From: Agrobacterium tumefaciens
GTDB lineage: Bacteria > Pseudomonadota > Alphaproteobacteria > Rhizobiales > Rhizobiaceae
Direction of reading: 5' to 3'
DNA length: 64,000 bases
Assembly (NCBI GenBank): GCA_025559845.1
Contig: CP048470.1
Location: 534,001-598,000 of the forward strand
Translations under genes and position numbers: made by a program
Part shown: positions 40,134 to 49,051 of the stretch, piece after piece
Numbering within the stretch: the first letter of the stretch is position 1
Layout: each line of letters opens with the position of its first letter
The notes under the pieces: model-generated
Told to the model about the DNA's origin: nothing
What the model saw: the letters and a program-made list of their open reading frames with translations, nothing else
Databases searched by the model: none

Positions 40134-40835
40134 ATGCCAGTTATCACCTTCGCGAACACCAAAGGCGGCGCAGGCAAAACAACTGCTGTGTTGCTGCTGG
40201 CGTCCGAACTGGCCCGGCGCGGGTCGCGGCTCTGCGTGATCGATACCGATCCGCAACGCTGGATATCCCGCTGGCGCGAAAAAGCCGACGCCAAAGTCGA
40301 ATTTTCAGTCATCACCTATGTGACCGCGACGACACTCCAACAGCATGTCCTCGATAGCCGGCGCGCGTTCGACCACGTCCTCATCGATCTGCCGGGCGCC
40401 CAATCACCATTGCTGGCAACGGCGATCGGACTTTCTAACCACGTACTTATTCCCGTACAGGGCAGCACGATGGATGCTCAGGGTGGCGCACAAGTTCTGG
40501 AACTGCTGCGCTACCTCTATGAAAAAGCAAATATCCGGATCGAGCATTCGGTCGTCCTGACCCGCGTTAATCCGCTTGTCACCACGCGTGCCCTGCTGGC
40601 CGCACGCGAACTCCTGGCACAAAGGAATGTCCGTGTCCTCGATACGCCGATTTTCGAGAGATCGGCATTCAGAGATATGTTCGAGTTCGATGGATGCTTG
40701 CACACGATGAATTCAGGCACTGTCAGTAACCTCGACAAGGCCCTCAAAAATGCAGGCGCTTTCGCAGACGAAGTTCTTCGGTTGCTTGAAGCTTCAGAGA
40801 AGGAGACCGCCAGCAAACTGATGCAGGCGGCCTGA
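40134..40835 (+). CDS. ParA/MinD-family ATPase, VirC1/PpfA-like, next to chemotaxis operon
   Basis: This is a 233-residue deviant Walker ATPase. Residues 9-17 read T-K-G-G-A-G-K-T-T, with the signature Lys10 and Lys15. DTDPQRWISRW and a Walker B-like VLIDLPGAQSP follow. No ParB gene is nearby, so it is not a replicon-partitioning pair. The N-terminus resembles VirC1 and the PpfA/ParC group, ParA-like ATPases that position chemotaxis protein clusters or other cargo in the cell. It is 116 bp after cheB on the same strand and convergent (12 bp) with the CheZ-like helical protein. Positioning of signalling arrays is an inference from context. Confidence 0.85.
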   Translation: MPVITFANTKGGAGKTTAVLLLASELARRGSRLCVIDTDPQRWISRWREKADAKVEFSVITYVTATTLQQHVLDSRRAFDHVLIDLPGAQSPLLATAIGLSNHVLIPVQGSTMDAQGGAQVLELLRYLYEKANIRIEHSVVLTRVNPLVTTRALLAARELLAQRNVRVLDTPIFERSAFRDMFEFDGCLHTMNSGTVSNLDKALKNAGAFADEVLRLLEASEKETASKLMQAA

Positions 40836-40847
40836 AACAAGGAAATT

Positions 40848-42578
40848 CTAGAAAAGCGCGTCGGCGAACAGATCGTCGTCGTCATCCGAGGCTGTAGCCA
40901 TCGGCTCTTTCTGCCCGGACGCGAGATCGACCGGCAGGTAGTGCATATGGACGTCGCGCTCCTGTGCCATTGTATAGATCTTGTAGATGCGAGACGATAA
41001 GGGAAGGATCTTTTCTGCGAATGCCGTTATATCCTGAGCGCTGGTTACAGCGATATCCCCGGCAATTTGCCTGCATTCTTCCAGAACGTTGCCAAGCTCG
41101 CTCTCAAAATCAAGCTTCACCACGGCGGCGCTAATGCGGCTGAAAACCGCCTGCCCTTCTTCCGCCAGATCCCGCAGACCCGTTTCCATCTGGATCTTTG
41201 CCTGGCTGACTGCGTCAAGCGCCTCATTCAACGGTTTACGCAGATCTGCGGAGCTCTGTTTTTCGCCAGCCAGATCGGCAATCGCCGCCTCGATCCGGCG
41301 AAGATCGCCAACGATTGCGTCCGCAGGCGTCTCCAGCTTGTCGGCGAAGACCCGAAGTTCAGCGCTGACAACATTGACCGAACGTCCCTCGTCACCCAGC
41401 TTTGAGCAACGCAGGTTCGAGTTCAGCGCCATGTAGTGAATTTCGGTTTTGATGGACCGTAGAACCTCGATGCCCTGCAAGAGATCCTGCGCCGTACTGG
41501 TCACCGATGAGACGGCCGCATTAGCTTCAACCATACTCTCCTGCACGCGACCTGCGAGATTGCACGCCTTGGCAATATCTCTTTCAAGCAGTTGAAGCGC
41601 GCTGCCGCCGTCCTTGTCCGCATCTTCCACCAGCCGATCGCGGAGGGAGAGAATGTTGGCGGCATCATCAGCAAAGCTTGCGATTCCCGCAAAAATCTTG
41701 CGACAATCCTGTTGGAAGGTAGCAGCTGTTTCCTCGATCTGCGCGCGAACAAGCTCGAACACCGTATCACATAAGGCATCCATTTCGGCAGCGCTCAGCA
41801 CTCGTGCTTCCTCGGAGTGCCGGTACTCGTCAAAAAGAGCCAGTGTTGTATTCACATGCTCGATGCGCTGGCGGGTTATGTCGCCGATCTGCAGCGAAGA
41901 GAGTGTCGATCCGATCTTGGCCTGTACGCCCTGTGCAATCGACTTCACCTTGGATGCCATCGCCGTCATATCGCGATGTTGGTCGCCGATGCGACCCGCA
42001 TTGGTCTTCAACCCTCTGACAATTTCCGGGATCGTCGCATCGAAATCCACCCTGATAGCGGACGAAACATCACGCGCTTTGGCGAGCTGCTTATCCATGA
42101 GATCGAGATATTGCGCAAATTTGGCAACTTCATCGCCGCCGAAATGAATACGCTCTCGTATTTCCTCGGCAAAAGCGGAGAACTCGGAGATACCCGCGCC
42201 CGTGATCTTCACGGTGACTGCGAAGGTTTTCAAATAGCGGATAGTCTCCTTGATATCGTCGACATGGCCGTTCGAGGATTTGCAAAGCGTGCTCATTTCA
42301 GTGAATGCTGTTTGCCGTGCGTTTTCCATTTCGGGAAGACGGATGAGTTCCTCCACCGTCATTTGCATGTTGGACACGGCCGTACCGGCGGTATCGCCAT
42401 CCATGGAGCCGGTCATGCGATCCAGGATCGCGATGAGCTCGCTCAGGATTTCCATGACTGAGACGAGAACCGAACCGCCATCAAGGAAGGTTTGCTCGAT
42501 GCGAGACTGCGCAAGCGCCAGACGCTCGGTCAAATAAGCCTGCGGGTCGTGCGTTTCAGCTTTTGATAGATGTCTCAC
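40848..42578 (-). CDS. large helical chemotaxis-associated protein with CheZ-like motif and tail
   Basis: This 576-residue soluble protein is almost entirely alpha-helical, with no signal peptide or membrane segment. Three features stand out. Residues 230-242 read QIGDITRQRIEHV, with D233-x3-Q237 matching the Asp-x3-Gln catalytic pair (D-L-T-G-Q) of CheZ CheY-P phosphatase. Residues 377-415 resemble a degenerate receptor hairpin tip (IHYMALNSNLRCSKLG, then VSAELRVFADKL in place of [11 protein letters not shown]). The last residues (565-576, DDDDDLFADALF) resemble the CheZ C-terminal CheY-binding tail (DDLLASLGF). Most alphaproteobacteria lack classical CheZ. I infer a CheY-P phosphatase or CheY-binding scaffold; related proteins are usually called chemotaxis or hypothetical proteins. 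It is convergent with the ParA-like gene. Confidence 0.8.
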   Translation of the reverse strand: MRHLSKAETHDPQAYLTERLALAQSRIEQTFLDGGSVLVSVMEILSELIAILDRMTGSMDGDTAGTAVSNMQMTVEELIRLPEMENARQTAFTEMSTLCKSSNGHVDDIKETIRYLKTFAVTVKITGAGISEFSAFAEEIRERIHFGGDEVAKFAQYLDLMDKQLAKARDVSSAIRVDFDATIPEIVRGLKTNAGRIGDQHRDMTAMASKVKSIAQGVQAKIGSTLSSLQIGDITRQRIEHVNTTLALFDEYRHSEEARVLSAAEMDALCDTVFELVRAQIEETAATFQQDCRKIFAGIASFADDAANILSLRDRLVEDADKDGGSALQLLERDIAKACNLAGRVQESMVEANAAVSSVTSTAQDLLQGIEVLRSIKTEIHYMALNSNLRCSKLGDEGRSVNVVSAELRVFADKLETPADAIVGDLRRIEAAIADLAGEKQSSADLRKPLNEALDAVSQAKIQMETGLRDLAEEGQAVFSRISAAVVKLDFESELGNVLEECRQIAGDIAVTSAQDITAFAEKILPLSSRIYKIYTMAQERDVHMHYLPVDLASGQKEPMATASDDDDDLFADALF

Positions 42579-42863
42579 GTCGCGATTTTTCCTGTAGTTG
42601 AATAACGCAAGGATAGGGCGAGCTCAAAAACAGTCAGTGAATATTTTAAGTTGATCGCGCGTTAACAACGCGCGTGGTTGACCAAGTCCTACCTTACCGC
42701 GCGGATCATCATGGAGGGCGGCAAATGCCCACAAAATGTTCAGCGCCTTATTTTTTGCCTGAAACAGCCAATTATTAGAAGATTTTTGCTTCCCGGGATT
42801 GGCATTCTGTGGTTCTTATGATGCGTAAATAGAATTCATTACATTGATAAATGCAGAAAAAGC

Positions 42864-44360
42864 ATGATTGACGATCACGGGACAAGCCGTTCACAGGAAA
42901 GATCCTTCGGGCTGAAGGCGCTTGAGGAAAGGCTTGCCTATGAATTGCAGCTGCTTGAGCGACCGGCACGGTCGTGGGTTCCAGACACCAGCTCTCCTGC
43001 AGATCACGTTCTTGATGTTGCGGTGATTGGGGCGGGACTTTGCGGCCTGACGGCCCTTGCCGCCTTGCTTTTCACCGGCATTAACAATGTCCGGGCTTTC
43101 GACAAGGCTCCCGCTGGCCAGGAAGGGCCGTGGATCACGTCGGCGCGTATGGAAACACTGCGTACGCGCAAGGAACTTGCAGGCCCGGCGCTTGGTATTC
43201 CATCGCTAACCTTCCGCGCATGGTACGAAGCCCAGTTTGGTGGACAGGCCTTCGAGGCCATGCCGCTTATTCCGCGTGAAATGTGGATGGAATACATGGT
43301 GTGGTACAGACGTGTTCTGACCCTGCCTGTGAGCAATGACCAAGCACTCGAAAACCTGGCAATCCGGCATGACGGACTGCTGGAACTCGATTTCGGTGGA
43401 GAAACAGGAAGCCAGCGCGTACTGGCGAGACGCGTCATTCTTGCCACCGGTCTGGATGGCCTTGGCGCACCACGACTGCCGGACGTCGCGGCGACCGTTC
43501 CAGCCCGTTTTATCCGCCATAGCGGTGATGTGTTCGATATCTCGACATTACGTGGAAAGCGTGTCGCCGTCGTCGGGGCCGGAGCTTCAGCCATGGATAA
43601 TGCTGCATCAGCACTAGAGGCGGGTGCGGCGAGCGTCGATCTCTTTATACGGCGTCAGGATATTCCCCGCGTCGAGAAGTTTGGAGGCGTTGCCGGTCTT
43701 GGCATGACACACGGTTTTATCGGCCTGCCGGATGAAGATCGTTGGACCTTCATGACAGAAGCCGAGCGCACGCAAATTCCACCGCCGCGTCACAGCGTTC
43801 TTCGCGTGTCGCGCCATAAGAATGCATTTTTCCACCTTGGCAGCCCCATTAACGCGCTGACGCAAACCAACGAAGCCGTGGAAATCTGCACCCCCAAAGG
43901 CCGCTATACAGTCGACATCATCATTTTCGCGACGGGATTTGACGTCAATTTTGCACAACGGCCTGAATTCACGGCTCTTCAGGATCGCATCCTTTTATGG
44001 CGCGATGTCTATCAGCCACCGGCACATAACCGGAACGAGGCGCTGGGTAGCTATCCCTATCTCGGGCCATCGTTCGAGTTTCTGCCCAAGCCTGACCTCA
44101 GCGCTGCGGAAGCGGAGACAATTTCACACATCTATTGCTTTGCTTACCCGGCGGTTCCTTCTCACGGCAAGATCACTAGTGGCATCCCTGCCGTCAGCCA
44201 CGGCGCAGAACGGCTGGCCGAAGGCATCGCCCGCTCACTCTTTGTCGAAGATCGCTACCGCCATCTCGAGACATTCATGGGCCACGACGTCTCGGAAATC
44301 ATTGGCGACGAATGGCTCGACGCGGATGAGAATCAAGAACAGGAGACCGCAAATGGTTGA
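42864..44360 (+). CDS. FAD/NAD(P)-dependent oxidoreductase, flavin monooxygenase-like
   Basis: This is a 498-residue two-dinucleotide flavoprotein. The FAD motif is VIGAGLCGLTAL (about residues 54-65), the NAD(P) motif is VVGAGASAMDNAA (about 235-247), and IIFATGFDVNF marks the second FAD contact. It resembles bacterial flavin-containing monooxygenases and lysine/ornithine-hydroxylase relatives. It leads an operon of seven further genes that includes a DsbA-fold isomerase, an M19 homologue, an ABC importer and an esterase, so it probably starts oxidative breakdown of an imported compound. Substrate unknown. Confidence 0.85.
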   Translation: MIDDHGTSRSQERSFGLKALEERLAYELQLLERPARSWVPDTSSPADHVLDVAVIGAGLCGLTALAALLFTGINNVRAFDKAPAGQEGPWITSARMETLRTRKELAGPALGIPSLTFRAWYEAQFGGQAFEAMPLIPREMWMEYMVWYRRVLTLPVSNDQALENLAIRHDGLLELDFGGETGSQRVLARRVILATGLDGLGAPRLPDVAATVPARFIRHSGDVFDISTLRGKRVAVVGAGASAMDNAASALEAGAASVDLFIRRQDIPRVEKFGGVAGLGMTHGFIGLPDEDRWTFMTEAERTQIPPPRHSVLRVSRHKNAFFHLGSPINALTQTNEAVEICTPKGRYTVDIIIFATGFDVNFAQRPEFTALQDRILLWRDVYQPPAHNRNEALGSYPYLGPSFEFLPKPDLSAAEAETISHIYCFAYPAVPSHGKITSGIPAVSHGAERLAEGIARSLFVEDRYRHLETFMGHDVSEIIGDEWLDADENQEQETANG

Positions 44361-44997
44361 GACGGCTGTAAAACTGGAGATATTCTACGGCATCTCCTCG
44401 CCTTGGGCCTATTTCGGTGCACCGCACGCGGTTAAAATCGCAAAGGCGAATGGTGCCGAGGTTGTCTTGCGCCCAATTCGCATCATCGAGGCCAATGGCG
44501 GCATTCCGCTGCGCACGCGTCCCGACGCGCGACAGCGGTACCATGCTGTCGAGCTCGATCGTTGGCGCCGGCACCTCAACATGCCCCTCAACCTGACACC
44601 AAAATTCTACCCCTGTGCCACCATAGAGCGAGCAGCACAGACCGTCATCGCCGCACAGAAGGCGGGCCTCGATGCCATCAGCCTCTCCTTTGCAATCCAG
44701 CGTGGCCTGTGGGCAGAGGAACGCGATATCGCCGACCTCGACACGTTGCGCGAAATTGCTACGGCGACTATTGGCCCTGAAGGCGCCGCGCTCGTGTGTG
44801 ATCCTCAGCCCGACGACATCGTTGCCGAATGGCACGGTAATCTGGCGGAGGCGGAGCGTCTCGGCATCTTCGGCACGCCCACATATGTCGTAAACGGCGA
44901 ATTGTTCTGGGGTCAGGACAGACTGGAATTCGCCGGCCGCGCCTTGGCGGCCCTCAAGCAAGAACAGACACCATCTGCGGTAAGGACATTCCGATGA
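44353..44997 (+). CDS. DsbA-fold 2-hydroxychromene-2-carboxylate isomerase-like protein
   Basis: This 214-residue protein is of the HCCA isomerase/kappa-GST type. The N-terminal thioredoxin-like strand carries FYGISSPWAYFG, with Ser where DsbA has CxxC, and the C-terminus has GIFGTPTYVVNGELFWGQDRL. Family members isomerise aromatic ring-cleavage products or act as glutathione transferases. It starts at ATG 44353 behind AGGAGACCG and overlaps the monooxygenase gene by 8 bp and the next gene by 4 bp. Its presence hints that the operon handles an aromatic or unsaturated compound. Confidence 0.88.
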   Translation: MVETAVKLEIFYGISSPWAYFGAPHAVKIAKANGAEVVLRPIRIIEANGGIPLRTRPDARQRYHAVELDRWRRHLNMPLNLTPKFYPCATIERAAQTVIAAQKAGLDAISLSFAIQRGLWAEERDIADLDTLREIATATIGPEGAALVCDPQPDDIVAEWHGNLAEAERLGIFGTPTYVVNGELFWGQDRLEFAGRALAALKQEQTPSAVRTFR

Positions 44998-45995
44998 CCG
45001 ATGCTCAAAAACTCCACGACCAAGCCATCGTGATCGATGGCCTGCAGACCTGCCAGTGGAGCCGGTCGATATTCGAGGACATGCGCAAGGGCGGTCTGAC
45101 CGCAGTAAACGCGTCGAGTGTGATCTGGGAAAACTTCCGCGAAGGCGTCGGTTATGTCAGCGAGTGGAAGCGCTTTATGCGCGAAAACGATGACATTATC
45201 CGACCAGTACGTACTGTTGCCGATATCCACGCCGCCAAGGAAGAAAACAAGACAGGTATCATCATCGGCTGGCAGAATACGTCGCCGCTCGAAGACAAGC
45301 TGGATTATGTCGAGATTTTCAAGGATCTCGGCGTCGGCATCATGCAGTTGACCTATAATACCCAGAACTATTCTGGAGCGGGATACCTGGAAGAAAACGA
45401 TAGCGGCCTGACCGGTTTTGGGCGCGAAGTGCTCTCGGAAATGAACCGCGTTGGCGTGCTTTGCGACCTCAGCCATGTGGGTGACAGGACGACGGCAGAT
45501 GTGATCGAGCGATCCAAGTCACCTGTCTGTATCTCGCATGTGTTGCCCCGCGCGTTGCGTGACGTGAAGCGCAACAAGCCGGACGAGTTGTTCAAGGCAT
45601 GCGCCGAAAAGGGCGGAATCATCGGCGTCAGCTTGTTCGCGCCGGGCCTTGCAGCCGGCAACGACGCAACGGTCGAAGACTATCTTGATGCCATGGCCTA
45701 CATCATTGACCTTGTTGGAGAAGATCACGTGGGCATCGGCACCGATTTCTCTCAGGAACGCCCGCGCCCTGGTCCTTGGCAGATCTGGGCGAACAAGGAC
45801 AAGGGAACAGCCCGTACCCTGACTGAATTTGCGACGGTGAAGATTTCCAAACCGCAGGGCATCGAACGAATTGGCGACGTTCCGAACCTTACGTCCCGCA
45901 TGCTCGCGCGCGGCTGGAGCGAATCTCTGGTTCTCAAACTCCTGGGGCAGAACTGGCTACGCGTACTTGATGCCGCCTGGCGGCCGACAAACTGA
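44994..45995 (+). CDS. peptidase M19 (membrane dipeptidase) homologue lacking the HxD motif
   Basis: This is a 333-residue TIM-barrel M19 protein. Conserved later segments are present: DLSHVGDRT, CISHVLPRALRDV and VGIGTDFSQ. At the N-terminus, where active dipeptidases have D-G-H-N-D, this protein reads IDGLQTCQW (residues 14-22), so both HxD metal ligands are absent. Related M19-like proteins occur in operons for methylated amines and other small nitrogen compounds. It overlaps the isomerase gene by 4 bp and is followed after 29 bp by the binding-protein gene. It may use one metal or have a different reaction. Confidence 0.85.
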   Translation: MTDAQKLHDQAIVIDGLQTCQWSRSIFEDMRKGGLTAVNASSVIWENFREGVGYVSEWKRFMRENDDIIRPVRTVADIHAAKEENKTGIIIGWQNTSPLEDKLDYVEIFKDLGVGIMQLTYNTQNYSGAGYLEENDSGLTGFGREVLSEMNRVGVLCDLSHVGDRTTADVIERSKSPVCISHVLPRALRDVKRNKPDELFKACAEKGGIIGVSLFAPGLAAGNDATVEDYLDAMAYIIDLVGEDHVGIGTDFSQERPRPGPWQIWANKDKGTARTLTEFATVKISKPQGIERIGDVPNLTSRMLARGWSESLVLKLLGQNWLRVLDAAWRPTN

Positions 45996-46024
45996 CAAGA
46001 TTTTATCAATCGGAGGCAATTGAC

Positions 46025-47098
46025 ATGAAAAATGCTATCAAGGGCCGCAAGGCCGCGACCTTCGCCGGAATCGTTGCTGCCGGTATCGCCTCGCTTTCTG
46101 GCTCTGTCTTCGCGCAGGACGCGACCAAAGGCACCGTCAACATCGTCGGATTCTCAGGCGTATTTGCGGATAACTACCAGAAGTTCGTGATCGACGCCTT
46201 CAAGGCCAAATATCCGGGCATTGAAGTCACGTATCAGCAGAGCAAGAACTCTGCCGAGACACTGGCGCTCCTCACCCTCCAACGCGCCGACCCGAAGGTC
46301 GATGTCGCGCTGATCGACGTTTCGGTTGCTATCAAGGCCAACAAGGAAGAACTGTTCACCAAGCTTGATGCCGCCAAGGTGACCAATCTTGCCGATCAGC
46401 CAGAATGGGCACGGATCGACGGTGACCGCGCCGTCGCCTTCTCCCAAGACAACCTGGCTATTCTCTACAACACCGACAGCGTTAAAACCCCGCCGACAAG
46501 CTGGAACGACCTGACCGATCCGCAATACAAGGGCAAGATCGCCGCCAAGCTTTCCGACACACGCGGCGTCATCCTGTTGCCGATCCTGACCAAACTGAAG
46601 GGTGGCGATTACAAGAATTCGATCGATCCAGGGATCGAACTCCTGAACGAAATCGCGCCAAGCGTTTCAACGTTCGAACCGGCTCCCGATTGCTACGCGG
46701 TGGTACAAAGCGGTGAAGTCGATCTTTCCATCTGCTGGAATGGTCGCGCCCAGTACCTGCATGATACGCAGGGCGGCAAGATCGGTGTGGCGCTTCCAAA
46801 GGAAGGCTCAATCGGCCAGACGAATACCATTGGTCTCGTCGAGGGTTCCAAGAACAAGGAAGCAGCGGAACTCTTCGTGAACTACGCACTAAGCCCGGAA
46901 GCACAGGCGACTTTCGCCGAGAAAAGCTTCTACGGGCCTGTTAACACCAAGGTTTCACTGACGGAACCGGTTGCTGCCCGTATCTATGGCAGCAAGGAAG
47001 CACAAGCCGCACAGTCTTCGCTGGACTGGAACTTCGTGTCGGAAAAATACTCGGCATGGATTCAGCGGATCAACCGCGAGGTTATCGCGGCAAACTGA
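46025..47098 (+). CDS. PotD-like ABC transporter periplasmic binding protein
   Basis: This 357-residue periplasmic protein has a signal peptide cleaved after about residue 30 (VFA/QDA). The mature part is of the spermidine/putrescine-binding (SBP_bac_8/PotD) class, with FSGVFADNYQKF, VALIDVSVAIKA and the C-terminal KEAAELFVNYALSPEAQ. Closely related proteins bind polyamines, opines or other small organic ions. Ribosome site CGGAGG precedes ATG 46025. The ATPase gene starts 20 bp after its stop. Confidence 0.9.
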   Translation: MKNAIKGRKAATFAGIVAAGIASLSGSVFAQDATKGTVNIVGFSGVFADNYQKFVIDAFKAKYPGIEVTYQQSKNSAETLALLTLQRADPKVDVALIDVSVAIKANKEELFTKLDAAKVTNLADQPEWARIDGDRAVAFSQDNLAILYNTDSVKTPPTSWNDLTDPQYKGKIAAKLSDTRGVILLPILTKLKGGDYKNSIDPGIELLNEIAPSVSTFEPAPDCYAVVQSGEVDLSICWNGRAQYLHDTQGGKIGVALPKEGSIGQTNTIGLVEGSKNKEAAELFVNYALSPEAQATFAEKSFYGPVNTKVSLTEPVAARIYGSKEAQAAQSSLDWNFVSEKYSAWIQRINREVIAAN

Positions 47099-47118
47099 GA
47101 AAAGAGGCAGAGGACGCC

Positions 47119-48174
47119 ATGGCCGATCACCACCTCGAGATCGACAATCTCGTGAAGACCTATCCGGGCGCCCTCAAGCCCTCCGTCGATCACGTCAGCC
47201 TTTCCCTGCCGCGCGGGGAAATGCTGGCGCTGCTCGGCCCTTCGGGCTGTGGAAAGACGACGATCCTGCGCATGATCGCAGGTCTCATTCCCGTAACCTC
47301 GGGCGAGATCCGTCTCGATGGTCACGACATCTCGGCTATCCCGGTTTACAAGCGCAACATGGGCATGGTCTTTCAGGCCTATGCCCTGTTTCCGCATATG
47401 ACTGTTGCCGAAAACATCTCCTTTGGTCTGGAAATGCGCGGCATCGCCAAGCCGGAGAGAACCGAGCGGGTGCTTAAAGCCCTCGATCTCGTGAAACTGT
47501 CTGGCTATGGCGAACGGCGCGTGTCGCAGCTTTCCGGCGGACAACAGCAACGTGCGGCAATTGCCCGATCACTTGTCATCGAACCCGCCCTCCTCCTTTT
47601 CGATGAACCGCTTTCCAATCTCGACGCCAAGTTGCGGGACGAGATGCGCGATGAAATTCGCGATATTCAGAACCGTACAGGCGTGACCAGCATATTCGTG
47701 ACGCACGATCAGGATGAAGCGCTTTCGATGGCCGACAGACTTGCCGTGATGTCCGAGGGACGGCTGGAACAGATCGGTACGCCACGCGAGATTTTCGACC
47801 GCCCACGTACGGAATTTGTTGCGTCCTTCATCGGTGCCGGCTCCTTCCTGGCTGGAACCGTAACGGCACCGGGTCACGCAGAAATTTCAGGCCTCGGGCC
47901 GCTTCATTTTTCGGGCGAAGCCCCCGTTGGCGAAACTGCGCGCTTCCTCGTGCGTCCGCATCGCTTTGTGCTGGGTGAAGGCGTCAATTCGTTCTCAGGC
48001 ATAGTCGATCACGTCGTTTATCGCGGCCAGATGCTGACGATTTCTGTAAAAGCGGGTGATCATCGCCTTCAAGCCGATCTTCCAACCCATGCCGCGACTT
48101 TGCCGATGAAGGGTGACCACGTCAGCCTCTCGGTCGCGCCCGACGATGTGACGCTTGTCGGGGAGGCCGCGTAA
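47119..48174 (+). CDS. PotA-like ABC transporter ATP-binding protein
   Basis: This is a 351-residue ATPase. Walker A (GPSGCGKTT), Q-loop (VFQAYALFPHM), signature LSGGQQQR, Walker B (LLLFDEPLSNLD) and the H-loop (VTHDQDE) are intact. A C-terminal TOBE domain (about 270-350) is typical of polyamine/sugar importers. I start it at ATG 47119 with GAGGCAGAGG upstream; an in-frame ATG at 47056 overlaps the binding-protein gene. It abuts the first permease gene. Confidence 0.93.
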   Translation: MADHHLEIDNLVKTYPGALKPSVDHVSLSLPRGEMLALLGPSGCGKTTILRMIAGLIPVTSGEIRLDGHDISAIPVYKRNMGMVFQAYALFPHMTVAENISFGLEMRGIAKPERTERVLKALDLVKLSGYGERRVSQLSGGQQQRAAIARSLVIEPALLLFDEPLSNLDAKLRDEMRDEIRDIQNRTGVTSIFVTHDQDEALSMADRLAVMSEGRLEQIGTPREIFDRPRTEFVASFIGAGSFLAGTVTAPGHAEISGLGPLHFSGEAPVGETARFLVRPHRFVLGEGVNSFSGIVDHVVYRGQMLTISVKAGDHRLQADLPTHAATLPMKGDHVSLSVAPDDVTLVGEAA

Positions 48175-49043
48175 TGGCGGTTCCCGGCCATTCCTCCAAT
48201 GGCGGTTCTCGCGGTGTTCTCCTGCTTCTGCTGTTGCCCGGGCTTCTCGCCCTGCTGACAACATTTCTGCTGCCACTGTTTTGGCTGGTGCGCGCATCAT
48301 TCGCCTCATCCGCCGTTGCAGCACTGAAAGGTGGCGACTGGACGCTTGAATCTTACCGCACCGTTCTATTCGATCCGTTCTATTGGAAACTCGCCTGGAA
48401 CACGCTCTATCTTGGCGTGAATGTCGCGTTTTTCGCGGTTGTGCTTTCCTATCCGATCGCTTTGTTTCTTGCCCGCACGAAGAGCCGCTGGCGCGGTGTT
48501 TTGACAGCGCTGGCGGTCGCGCCTCTGTTGACCTCTTCCGTCGTCCGTACATATGGCTGGATGGTCATCCTGGGCGACCGCGGCGTCATCAATACAACAC
48601 TGCAATCTGCCGGCTTGACGGATGGTGTCATCAGGCTGACCAATAATTATTTCGGCGCGACGGTAGCACTGATCGAAATTCTGATGCCCTACGCCATTCT
48701 CGCAATGTTGAGTGGCTTTGGCCGCCTCAACGCCCAGCTGGAAGAAGCAGCCGCAATGCTCGGGGCCAACCGTTTTCGCGTTTTCACGCGCATCATCCTG
48801 CCCCTGTCGCTACCGGGGGTCCTCACCGCAGCATTGCTGGTTTTCGTGCTGGCAATTTCATCCTTCGTCACGCCGCGCCTGATGGGCGGTGGCCGTGTGT
48901 TCGTCATCGGTACGGAAGTGTTTAATGAGGCGACAGTCACCTTGAACTGGCCATTGGCAGCGGCACTTTCTGTGTTGCTCCTCGTCCTCTTCGGCAGCGT
49001 GATCCTGATTTACCAGCGCGCGATGCGCGCGCTTGAAACGTGA
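48174..49043 (+). CDS. PotB-like ABC transporter permease
   Basis: This 289-residue inner-membrane permease has six hydrophobic segments. The EAA-type loop reads EEAAAMLGANRFRVFTRIILPLSLPG, which is where the ATPase docks. The first ATG overlaps the ATPase stop by one base. It pairs with the following permease as the channel of the PotABCD-like importer. Confidence 0.92.
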   Translation: MAVPGHSSNGGSRGVLLLLLLPGLLALLTTFLLPLFWLVRASFASSAVAALKGGDWTLESYRTVLFDPFYWKLAWNTLYLGVNVAFFAVVLSYPIALFLARTKSRWRGVLTALAVAPLLTSSVVRTYGWMVILGDRGVINTTLQSAGLTDGVIRLTNNYFGATVALIEILMPYAILAMLSGFGRLNAQLEEAAAMLGANRFRVFTRIILPLSLPGVLTAALLVFVLAISSFVTPRLMGGGRVFVIGTEVFNEATVTLNWPLAAALSVLLLVLFGSVILIYQRAMRALET

Positions 49044-49051
49044 GGCCGTCC

